Of a stretch of 64,000 bases of DNA, positions 56,783-64,000 are shown in pieces. Under the pieces are notes generated by a model that was not told the DNA's origin, did not search any database, and worked only from the letters and a program-made list of their open reading frames with translations. The stretch is taken from positions 6,974,001-7,038,000 of the forward strand of contig NZ_CP106793.1 in NCBI RefSeq assembly GCF_025642135.1. Direction: 5' to 3'. The position numbers and the translations under genes were made by a program. Position 1 is the stretch's first letter. Every line of letters starts with the position of its first letter. This DNA comes from Streptomyces cynarae. Its GTDB lineage: Bacteria > Actinomycetota > Actinomycetes > Streptomycetales > Streptomycetaceae.

Positions 56783-57949
56783 GTGGAATTGTTCGCAGGG
56801 AACAAAGACGTGAGCCATGCAATCCGGAGGGCCAGCGAACTGGCCCTGGATGAGACGACGGTCACCGCACTGAGGGCCGCGTTGAAGACCACCGCCGACG
56901 AAGTCGTCCAGGCGATCATCGACGAAGTCCCCTCCTACGCCAACGCCCTGTCGGGCCATATGGGCGCCACCATCCGCCGAGCCGTCCGCACCGCTCTGGG
57001 GCACTACCTGGACCTCGCGAGCGGGAACGCCACGGGCGGCGACGCCGGTGACGCAGCCTACGAGCTGGGCCGCGGCGAGGTGCGCGACGGCCGTTCGATG
57101 GACGCCCTGCTCAGCGCCTACCGCGTCGGCGCCCGCGTGGCCTGGCGATGCCTGGCAGCGGGCGCCGTGTCCGCAGGTCTGCCCGCCGCCGAGGTCGCCA
57201 AGTTCGCCGAGCTGACCTTCGCCTACATCGACGAGCTCTCCGCCGCGAGCGCCGCGGGCCACGCCGACGAACTGGCCGCCCGGGGCAGGGCCCACGAGCG
57301 CCACCTGGAACACCTGGCCCGCGACCTCCTCGCCGGCGCGAGCCCGGACGTGCTGCTGGCCTCTGCTCAACGGGCCGGATGGCAGCCTCCGGTTACGCTG
57401 ACGGCGGTCCTGCTGCCCGCCGCCCAGGCCCGGCCTGCCTACCGCGCGCTCGACCCGAGCACCCTCGTCCTCGACGATCTGCAGGACGCCACCGGTGTGC
57501 TGCTCGTCCCCGATGCCGACCGATCACATCTCTTGCGGCAGCTGACCGACCGCACCGCAGTGGTCGGCCCGGCCCGGCCATGGACCCGTGCGTCCGCCTC
57601 GTACGCACGAGCTCTACGCGCGCGCTCCCTCTCCTCTGATATCCGCGACACCGAGGACCACCTGCCCGAGCTGGTGCTGAGCGCCGACGTGGACGCGTTC
57701 GCGGACTTGCGTGCCCGAGCCCTCGCACCGTTGCGGACCTTGCCTGTCGCTACCGCGCGGCGGCTGGAGGAGACGTTGCGGGCGTGGTTGCTGCACCAGG
57801 GTAGGCGGGACGAGGTGGCGGCGGCGTTGTTCGTCCATCCCCAGACAGTCCGGTACCGGATGTCGCAGCTGCGGGAGCTGTTTCCGGATCTCGCATCGCC
57901 ACACCGGGTCCTTGAACTGACGCTGGCGGTCGGTCTTCGGGCCAGTTGA
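56783..57949 (+). CDS. PucR/CdaR-type transcriptional regulator
   Basis: 388 residues. The N-terminal half is an RsbT-like/PucR-associated sensor region (A-L-S-G-H-M-G-A-T-I-R-R, D-A-L-L-S-A-Y-R-V-G-A-R-V-A-W-R). The C-terminus is the PucR HTH: L-L-H-Q-G-R-R-D-E-V-A-A-A-L-F-V-H-P-Q-T-V-R-Y-R-M-S-Q-L. GTG at 56783; GTG at 56810 with AGGGAA is an alternative start. It is divergent from the reductase-desaturase pair with only 60 bp between, making it the likely regulator of membrane desaturation. Confidence 0.88.
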   Translation: MELFAGNKDVSHAIRRASELALDETTVTALRAALKTTADEVVQAIIDEVPSYANALSGHMGATIRRAVRTALGHYLDLASGNATGGDAGDAAYELGRGEVRDGRSMDALLSAYRVGARVAWRCLAAGAVSAGLPAAEVAKFAELTFAYIDELSAASAAGHADELAARGRAHERHLEHLARDLLAGASPDVLLASAQRAGWQPPVTLTAVLLPAAQARPAYRALDPSTLVLDDLQDATGVLLVPDADRSHLLRQLTDRTAVVGPARPWTRASASYARALRARSLSSDIRDTEDHLPELVLSADVDAFADLRARALAPLRTLPVATARRLEETLRAWLLHQGRRDEVAAALFVHPQTVRYRMSQLRELFPDLASPHRVLELTLAVGLRAS

Positions 57950-57960
57950 CGCGTACTTCG

Positions 57961-58073
57961 ACCGTCCACGAACTCCCGGCGGATCCCGGCATCATGCTCG
58001 GTGTCTACCTGGACGTCCTTGCAGCCGGGACGGTTCGGGTGAGCGACGCGATCAAGGTGCAGCAGGTCGGCTG
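57961..58073 (+). pseudogene. Relic: C-terminal end of a MOSC-domain protein
   Basis: A frame ending in TGA reads G-I-M-L-G-V-Y-L-D-V-L-A-A-G-T-V-R-V-S-D-A-I, the typical last strand pair of MOSC domains (G-x-Y-x-x-V-x-x-x-G-T-V-R-V-G-D). The rest of the gene is missing. Confidence 0.5.
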
Positions 58074-58445
58074 ACAGGGAGCGTTCCACCACGAGTCGCC
58101 CACCTGCCGATCCGTCAGGCCCGCGTCTGGCACGACCAGCCACACCCGGTCGCGACTGAGCGGGAGTTGGCCGAGGAGGACGCCGGTCGCGTCGAGCAGG
58201 GTGTTGGCGAAGGCTGGAGCGACCGGGTTGGAAGGGCGGACTGTCGGCCGTGACGCCCGTTTTGACTCCCTGGGCACCCACATGCATGGCGATGGGCCAG
58301 GAAATGGGATCTCACCTCGGGTTTTCCGAAGACCGCTCAGGTCGACATCTTTCCGATCACCCACCAGGTCGGTGTGCCGCGATTGAACCGGTCGCGAAGA
58401 ACTCCTGAACTGCGGTTGTGGGCGCACGATGTGCGGTGCGGGCGT
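58074..58445. other. Intergenic, unassigned
   Basis: 372 bp. A minus-strand frame includes L-L-D-A-T-G-V-L-L-G-Q-L-P and V-W-L-V-V-P-D-A-G-L, which may be another remnant. No family recognised. Confidence 0.4.
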
Positions 58446-59858
58446 TCAGTAGGTGGGACCGTAAGGGCTCCAGTGCCCGAGGAAGGGTTTCAGGTCGTCG
58501 GCTTGTGGCTTGGGAATGTCGGGCAGCCGGGGCGGTGTGTTCAATGGGTCGAGGCGCTCAACGGTGGCCGCTGCCCAGCTGATCCATTCCTCGGCTTCGG
58601 TTCTGGCCTGACCCGGAGGCATGGCCTCGACTCGCGTGCGTACGGTGCTCACGTATTGGGTCAGTCGGGTGGCGTGGCGCCATGCCGCTTCCTGAGCTTC
58701 GAGGTGCCTGACGCGGTACGCCTCCGCGTACCGGATGCGGGCTTGTTCCATGGCGGCTTCCCAGCGGATGCGCTTCTGGCGTGCCGCTTCGGCCTCGTCC
58801 TGGCGTCTGCGTTCGGCGGCGTCGCCGCGAAGTGTGACCTCCTGTGCGATCTCGGCAAGCTGCTCTTCGAGGGTGCGGCCGGGAGCGTCGGCCCATTCGC
58901 TCGCCCGGTGTGGCTGGCCGCCGCTGAGGATGATACGGAGGCGTTCGGACGGGGTGTAGTCGAAGCGGGGAATTCTGACCCAGGAGTGCTTTTCGGTCTC
59001 GGCGAGTTCCTTCTCGGTGGCGACGTGCTCGGCCCGGTCCTGTTCCTGGAGGACGAGAAACCCCACTGGCTGGCCCTGTACGGTGATGGTGAAGTGGGGG
59101 TTTGCCGTGCGGCGGCGATGAGACGGGGTGCGAAGCCGGTGTGCCCCGCCGAGCAGGTGTGTCCTTTGGCCTCGGCGGCGGTGATCAGTGCCTGGATGAG
59201 TCGGAGAGCGCGTCCTTGGACGGCCTTGGTCAGGCCGAGCGGCTGGCGTTCGTTCTGCATGGCCCGGATAACGGTGTGCGGCCGAGTGAGCCGCGAGGGC
59301 ACGGGGACGGGGTCGAGGACGGCAAGGCGCCAGGCGGGGATGTCGACGAGCTTGATCTCGTACCCGTCACGGCACCGGTTTCCGTACAGCTCCTTCGTTT
59401 CCGGAATCCTTCCGGATCTGCGTGCCGCGGCGACGCGGGGCGGCCACTTCTCCAAGTCGGGGACCCCTGCCGCTCTTGACGATCCTGCCGCCGGCCTCCG
59501 CGAGCTCCTGTAATAGCTGCTCCGTGAGCGTCACACGAGGATGTGAGGGAGGGCTTGGCTTCCGCTCGGTGGCCGGATTTTCCTGCGCTCGGGTGGACTT
59601 AGGTCGTGGACCGGCGGCCTGGGTCTTCCGTGGGCGTGATCCGCGGGGAGGGTACGTGCCGTGTGCCAGGTAGTGCCGACCGGCGCTTGTCAGGGCGACG
59701 CTCCACTGCCCGCTCTTCCGGGAGACCGTCACCAGGCCACGGTTGTGGAGTGCCTGGCAGGTGGTCTTGTAGGAGCTGGTGTTCCATACGCCTGCAGGGC
59801 ACCCGGCTCCCACCCACTGCAACACCGACAGCTGCCGCTCATTGACCCGCCGTTCCAA
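58446..59858 (-). pseudogene. Actinobacterial 'PE-PGRS-like' hypothetical protein with two frameshifts
   Basis: Three consecutive minus-strand frames make one protein of about 470 residues. First is an N-terminal HTH-like part (N-E-R-Q-L-S-V-L-Q-W, L-T-S-A-G-R-H-Y-L), then Y-G-N-R-C-R-D-G-Y-E-I-K-L-V-D-I-P-A-W-R-L with R-L-I-Q-A-L, and finally a coiled-coil region (A-E-R-R-R-Q-D-E-A-E-A-A-R-Q-K-R-I-R-W-E-A-A-M). The frame changes near 59455 and near 59090. I recognise the layout as a family misannotated PE-PGRS in Streptomyces; its function is unknown. Suggested start is TTG 59858. Confidence 0.65.
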
Positions 59859-60219
59859 TGGTCCGCCTTCGACTCGAAGTGACGCACGACGGCGGCATGG
59901 TGCCAGTTCCGGTGGTAGGCGACCGGTGCTTCGAGTCAATTCGCTCGAACGAGCGGGCTGACGTGGCTGGAAGCCGGTTGGGCCGAGAACCGTAGATGGG
60001 TGCCTGTCCTACGGCGGGGTCTGACTCCTGAGATCTCTGGCCGAGGTGTCCTGATCACACTGTGTCGACCGCCGGCCAGGGGACAGCGCACTGTTGGTCT
60101 CGGGCTGATGGACGTGTCTCGACAGGGGCTTGCCGGAAAGGCGTCATCACGATTCTGACCGTCCGCACGGCCCGCTGCTGGCTACGGGACAAGCCGTCGG
60201 GCCTGAAAGGGAACGAGCA
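59859..60219. other. Intergenic and probable left end of the IS110 element
   Basis: 361 bp with no gene. The segment just before the transposase ATG (about 60000-60219) is likely the non-coding left end of the insertion sequence; IS110 ends lack long inverted repeats, so its boundary cannot be fixed here. Confidence 0.45.
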
Positions 60220-61293
60220 TGACCGACACGTCCTCCGCTTCGCGTCCTCGCCGGCGGGGGAGGTGGTCCTGGGAGTGGACACGGACCGGGATGCCCATGT
60301 GGCCGCTGTGCTCTCCCTGGTGGGGGAGGTGATCGGCACCAAGGAGTTCCCGGCCAGCGCGGCCGGCTACCGCAACCTGCTGGGGTGGACCAGGGCGTCG
60401 GGTATGGTCCGGCGGGCCGGAGTGGAAGGTACCGGTTCCTTCGGGGCGGCCCTGTCCCGCTACCTGCTGGCCCCGGGCGTGGACGTTTTCGATGTGCACC
60501 GGTTCGACCGGGCCGACCGCCGTCGGCGCGGCAAGTCGGACCCGCTCGATGCCGAGAACGCAGCCCGGGCGGTGCTGAGCGGGCGGGCGCGCGCTCAGGC
60601 CAAGGCGGGCGACGGGCCGGTGGAGATCGCCCGGATGTACAAGCTGGCCAAGGACTCGGCGGTCAAGGCCCGCACCCAGATGATCAACCAGCTCAAGGCC
60701 GTCCTCATCCGTGCCGATCCCCAGCTGAGGGAGGAACTGGCCGGGCTGGGCAACGCAGAGCTCTTCCGCACCTGCGCAGGGCTCGTCGACGACAGCCTGA
60801 ACCTCGAGGCCGGCGAGGGATCGGTGCTCTATGCCACCCACGTGACCCTGGGATTCCTGGCCCGGCGCATCGGGCAGCTCAGCGAAGAGGTCCAGGAGCT
60901 GGAAGGCCGCCTGACCCGGCTGACGGAGCGCCACGCTCCGCAGCTGCTCGAGGTGGTGGGCATCGGTCCGGACACGGCCGTCACTTTGCTGATCACGGTG
61001 GGGGACAACCCGGAACGCCTGGGCAGTGAGGCGTCGTTCGCGGCGCTGTGCGGGGTCAGCCCGGTCGAGCGTTCCTCGGGCAGTCGGCAATACCGTCGCC
61101 TCAACCGCGGCGACCGGCAAGCGAACGCGGTCTGCACCGGATCGTGCAGACCCGCCTGCGCGTTGACCCGCGTACCCAGGACTACTACGAACGCCGCAGC
61201 AAGGAGGGCAAAACCCGGCGCGAGATAGTCCGAAGCCTCAAGCGCTACGTGGCCAGGGAGGTCTTCCACCTGGTCAGACCTGTGCAGTCGCAA
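60220..61293 (+). pseudogene. IS110-family transposase (DEDD), frameshifted at both ends
   Basis: About 350 residues. ATG 60220 opens M-T-D-T-S-S-A-S-R; the frame is lost in a run of five G at 60257. The main frame then gives V-L-G-V-D-T-D-R-D-A-H-V-A-A (Asp), V-E-G-T-G-S-F-G (Glu), K-S-D-P-L-D-A-E-N-A-A-R (Asp pair) and the helix-hairpin-helix I-G-P-D-T-A-V-T-L-L-I and F-A-A-L-C-G-V-S-P. Near 61128 another frameshift moves the end to L-H-R-I-V-Q-T-R-L-R ... V-A-R-E-V-F-H-L-V-R-P. Catalytic residues survive, but the reading frame does not. Confidence 0.85.
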
Positions 61294-61436
61294 CCCCCGT
61301 CATAGGGGCAGTCGTGATACGTGAGAGGGTCTGAGGTGTGAGTGAGACACCGTCGAACACCCTGCAATACCGCTTTGACGGGCCGGAAGAGGCTCCCGTC
61401 CTGATCTTGGGTCCCTCACTGGGTACCACCTGGCAC
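61253..61436. repeat. Right copy of the direct repeat (IS110 tail + pcaL start)
   Basis: Partner of 42602-42786. This copy continues into complete pcaL, whereas the left copy stops after 34 codons. The shared GTGATACGTGAGAGGGTCTG just before both GTG starts shows that the same IS-chromosome junction is represented twice. Confidence 0.9.
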
Positions 61437-62636
61437 ATGTGGGACCGGCAGGTTCCGGAGCTCGCCAAGCAGTGGCGCGTCTTCCGCTTCGACCTGCCCG
61501 GTCACGGCGGCGCACCCGCCCACCCGGCGGGTTCCGTCGCCGACCTCACCACCCGCCTGCTCGCCACCCTCGACGCGCTCGGTGTGCAGCGCTTCGGCTA
61601 CGCGGGCTGCGCCCTCGGCGGCGCCGTGGGTATCGAACTGGCCCTGCGCCACCCCGAGCGGCTCGCCTCGCTCGTGCTGATCGCCGCCTCGCCCCGCTTC
61701 GGCACGGCGGACGAGTTCCGCCAGCGCGGTGTGATCGTGCGGACGAACGGACTGGACCCGATCGCCCGCACGTCCCCGGAGCGCTGGTTCACCGGAGGGT
61801 TCGCCGCAGCGCAGCCCGCGATCACCGAGTGGGCCGTGCAGATGGTCCGCACCACCGACCCCGGCTGCTACATCGCGTCCTGCGAGGCGCTCGCCGCCTT
61901 CGACGTACGGGCCGAACTCGGCCGTATCGGCGTGCCCACCCTCGTCCTCGTCGGCTCCGAGGACCAGGTCACCGGACCCGCCGAGGCGCGCACCCTGGTC
62001 GCCGGGATCCCGGACGCCCGGCTCGCGGTCGTACCCGGCGCCTCCCACCTGGTGCCCGTGGAACAGCCCGCGGCGGTCACCGACCTGCTCGTCCACCACT
62101 TCGCCACCGTGTGGCAGCCCGCCTTCGACGCGACCACCGGTCAGATGGCGGTGATCGCGACGCCCCCGGCGAAGCCGGTGCCGGTCGCGCCGCCGCCGGT
62201 GGCCCCCGTGGCCGAGATCGCCCCGGCCGCGGCCCCGCCCCAGCCCTCGGTCCCGCCCGATCCGTACGACACCGGGATCAAGATCCGCCGCGAGGTGCTC
62301 GGCGACGCGCACGTCGACCGGGCCCTGGCCTCCGCGGACGACTTCTCCGGCGACTTCCAGGAGTTCCTCACCCGCTACGCGTGGGGCGAGATCTGGAACC
62401 GGCCCGGCCTCGACCGGCGCACCCGCAGCTGTGTCACCCTCACCGCGCTGGTCGCGGGCGGCCACCTGGACGAGCTCGCCGCGCACACCCGGGCGGCCCT
62501 GCGCAACGGCCTGACCCCCGCCGAGATCGGGGAAGTGTTGCTCCAGGCCGCGGTCTACTGCGGCGTACCGGCCGCGAACAGTGCGTTCAAGGTGGCGCAG
62601 CAGGTCATCCGGGAGGAGACGACCCCGCAGGAGTGA
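61338..62636 (+). CDS. pcaL: PcaL: fused 3-oxoadipate enol-lactonase / 4-carboxymuconolactone decarboxylase
   Basis: 432 residues. Residues ~1-260 are an alpha/beta hydrolase (PcaD-like): oxyanion region G-P-S-L-G-T-T-W, nucleophile elbow G-Y-A-G-C-A-L-G-G with Cys91 in place of Ser, and the catalytic His in G-A-S-H-L-V-P. An Ala/Pro linker leads to a PcaC domain (R-R-E-V-L-G-D-A-H-V-D-R, Y-A-W-G-E-I-W-x-R-P-G-L-D, Q-A-A-V-Y-C-G-V-P-A-A). It performs two consecutive steps of protocatechuate degradation. In known actinobacterial clusters pcaB precedes it; here an IS110 remnant does, so it is separated from its operon. Confidence 0.93.
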   Translation: MSETPSNTLQYRFDGPEEAPVLILGPSLGTTWHMWDRQVPELAKQWRVFRFDLPGHGGAPAHPAGSVADLTTRLLATLDALGVQRFGYAGCALGGAVGIELALRHPERLASLVLIAASPRFGTADEFRQRGVIVRTNGLDPIARTSPERWFTGGFAAAQPAITEWAVQMVRTTDPGCYIASCEALAAFDVRAELGRIGVPTLVLVGSEDQVTGPAEARTLVAGIPDARLAVVPGASHLVPVEQPAAVTDLLVHHFATVWQPAFDATTGQMAVIATPPAKPVPVAPPPVAPVAEIAPAAAPPQPSVPPDPYDTGIKIRREVLGDAHVDRALASADDFSGDFQEFLTRYAWGEIWNRPGLDRRTRSCVTLTALVAGGHLDELAAHTRAALRNGLTPAEIGEVLLQAAVYCGVPAANSAFKVAQQVIREETTPQE

Positions 62637-62707
62637 TCACCAGCCGGGTACCAGGAACACCATGCTTCGCAGACCCACGCCCTCGGGGGCGAGGGCAGGA
62701 TGGACCC

Positions 62708-63343
62708 ATGAAGCTCACGAAGAAGTCGCATGCCTGCATCCGGCTCGAGAAGGACGGGCGGACGCTCGTCATCGACCCCGGGACGTTCAGCGAGGAGGAC
62801 GCCGCGGTCGGCGCGGACGCCATCCTGGTCACGCACGAGCACCTCGACCACTTCAACGAGGACCGGCTGCGGGCCGGTATGGAGGCCAGTCCGGGCGCCG
62901 AGATCTGGACCCTGAAGTCGGTCGCCGAGCAGATCTCGGCGGCCTTCCCGGGCCGCGTGCACACCGTCGGCCACGGCGACACCTTCACCGCCGCGGGCTT
63001 CGACGTCCAGGTGCACGGCGAACTGCACGCCGTGATCCACCCGGACATCCCGCGCATCACGAACGTCGGCTATCTGATCGACGGCGGCAAGGTCTTCCAC
63101 CCCGGCGACGCCCTCACCGTCCCCGACCGCCCCGTCGAGACGCTGATGCTCCCGGTGATGGCGCCCTGGAACAAGATCGCCGAGGTGATCGAGTACGTCC
63201 GTGAGCTCAAGCCGCAGCGCGCGTACGACATCCACGACGCGCTCCTGACCGACCTGGCGCGCCCGATCTACGACAACCAGATCGGCGCCCTGGGCGGAGC
63301 CGAGCACCTGAGGCTGACGCCGGGCTCGTCGGCGGAGGTCTGA
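62708..63343 (+). CDS. MBL-fold metal-dependent hydrolase (UPF0173/UlaG-like)
   Basis: 211 residues with the metallo-beta-lactamase motif V-T-H-E-H-L-D-H near residue 42 and later H-P-G-D-A and H-D-A-L. It binds two metals and probably hydrolyses a phosphoester, lactone or similar bond; the substrate is unknown. Conserved in actinobacteria. Starts 71 bp after pcaL and 67 bp before the exonuclease gene, same strand. Confidence 0.88.
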   Translation: MKLTKKSHACIRLEKDGRTLVIDPGTFSEEDAAVGADAILVTHEHLDHFNEDRLRAGMEASPGAEIWTLKSVAEQISAAFPGRVHTVGHGDTFTAAGFDVQVHGELHAVIHPDIPRITNVGYLIDGGKVFHPGDALTVPDRPVETLMLPVMAPWNKIAEVIEYVRELKPQRAYDIHDALLTDLARPIYDNQIGALGGAEHLRLTPGSSAEV

Positions 63344-63410
63344 GGCGGGCGCAAGCCCCGGGAGACGGGGCGGGGGCCGGTTGTCGTACCCGCCGGGTAG
63401 GTTGTGAGGC

Positions 63411-64000
63411 ATGCGCATCGCGACCTGGAACGTGAACTCGATCACCGCCCGCCTCCCGAGGCTCCTGGCCTGGCTGGAGAGCAGCGGCACGGACGTGCTC
63501 TGCCTCCAGGAAGCCAAGATCGCCGAGGAGCAGTTCCCGTACGACCAGCTGCGCGAGCTGGGCTACGAGGCCGCGGTCCACGCGGACGGCCGGTGGAACG
63601 GCGTCGCGGTGCTCTCCCGCGTCGGCCTGGAGGACGTGGTCAAGGGCCTGCCCGGCGACCCCGGCTACGACGGGGTGGAGGAGCCCCGCGCCATCTCCGC
63701 GACCTGCGGCCCGGTCCGCGTCTGGTCGGTGTACGTGCCGAACGGCCGCGAGGTGGACCACCCGCACTACGCGTACAAGCTGCAGTGGTTCGAGGCGCTG
63801 AAGGCGGCCGTCGCGGGCGACGCCGCGGGCAGCCGCCCGTTCGCGGTGCTGGGCGACTACAACGTGGCGCCGACGGACGACGACGTCTACGACATCGCGG
63901 CCTTCGAGGGCTCGACCCATGTCACCCCGGCCGAGCGCGCGGCCCTGGCCTCCCTGCGCGAGGCGGGCCTGGAGGACGTGGTGCCGCGCCCGCTGAAGTA
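63411..64000 (+). CDS. xthA: Exodeoxyribonuclease III / AP endonuclease (3' end outside window)
   Basis: The first ~196 residues are present: M-R-I-A-T-W-N-V-N-S-I, L-C-L-Q-E-A-K-I (metal-binding Glu), G-W-N-G-V-A-V-L-S-R-like R-W-N-G-V-A-V-L-S-R, S-V-Y-V-P-N-G-R-E (catalytic Tyr region) and G-D-Y-N-V-A-P-T-D-D-D-V-Y-D. These are the conserved motifs of the XthA/APE1 family that repairs abasic sites. The remaining C-terminus with the catalytic His is beyond the window. Confidence 0.93.
   Translation, partial: MRIATWNVNSITARLPRLLAWLESSGTDVLCLQEAKIAEEQFPYDQLRELGYEAAVHADGRWNGVAVLSRVGLEDVVKGLPGDPGYDGVEEPRAISATCGPVRVWSVYVPNGREVDHPHYAYKLQWFEALKAAVAGDAAGSRPFAVLGDYNVAPTDDDVYDIAAFEGSTHVTPAERAALASLREAGLEDVVPRPLK

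Overview
The window is high-GC actinobacterial DNA, almost certainly a Streptomyces chromosome. Evidence: pervasive GC-rich third codon positions, many GTG and TTG starts, an SsgA-like sporulation protein, a streptogrisin-type protease, several SpoIIE-type phosphatases, two P450 systems and a fused pcaL. No rRNA, tRNA or CRISPR array was recognised. The ends look like chromosomal backbone (GntR, ROK kinase, SNF2 and SWIM genes on the left; pcaL, an MBL-fold hydrolase and exonuclease III on the right). The 50 kb between them reads as an accretion of accessory cassettes, insertion-sequence relics and truncated genes.

Layout. 0-8 kb: GntR fragment, relic of a sugar ABC ATPase, ROK kinase with a membrane partner, and SNF2, SWIM and HD genes carrying frameshifts. 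8-11 kb: 18-bp tandem repeat, quinone oxidoreductase with a cupin lipoprotein, truncated aldo/keto reductase. 11-20 kb: membrane SpoIIE phosphatase, then a tightly overlapping five-gene operon (VOC dioxygenase, FAH hydrolase, FAD monooxygenase, acetoacetyl-CoA synthetase, DoxX) divergent from a TetR regulator. 20-27 kb: TetR, alcohol dehydrogenase and a CYP102-type self-sufficient P450 divergent from its own TetR, with four palindromic operators between them. 27-32 kb: secreted protease, zinc D,D-carboxypeptidase, NIPSNAP and SsgA-like genes, and a small secreted protein preceded by the same operator palindromes as CYP102. 32-36 kb: ferredoxin, ferredoxin reductase, P450 and alcohol dehydrogenase operon. 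37-42 kb: two tandem PAS/GAF/PP2C/HATPase sensor phosphatases.

42.5-61.3 kb is bracketed by two copies of the same junction (IS110 3' end joined to the pcaL 5' end), one with a 35-codon pcaL stub and one with intact pcaL. Inside are a cold-shock protein, a DEAD-box RNA helicase, CBS and hypothetical genes, MerR and anti-sigma-like ATPase genes, RNase J, and an acyl desaturase with its ferredoxin reductase and a PucR-type regulator. IS30 and IS110 copies and partial genes are interspersed. Together these suggest, by inference, a cold or stress acclimation module handling RNA folding, RNA decay and membrane fluidity.

The two most testable regulatory observations are shared palindromes. CCATACGTCGTATGG occurs before CYP102 and its TetR gene and again before the secreted protein near 31.6 kb. 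TGATGA-NN-TCATCA occurs in the aromatic operon/TetR promoter region and again before the sensor phosphatase gene near 37 kb. Many genes here carry frameshifts; from sequence alone I cannot separate true decay from assembly indels.
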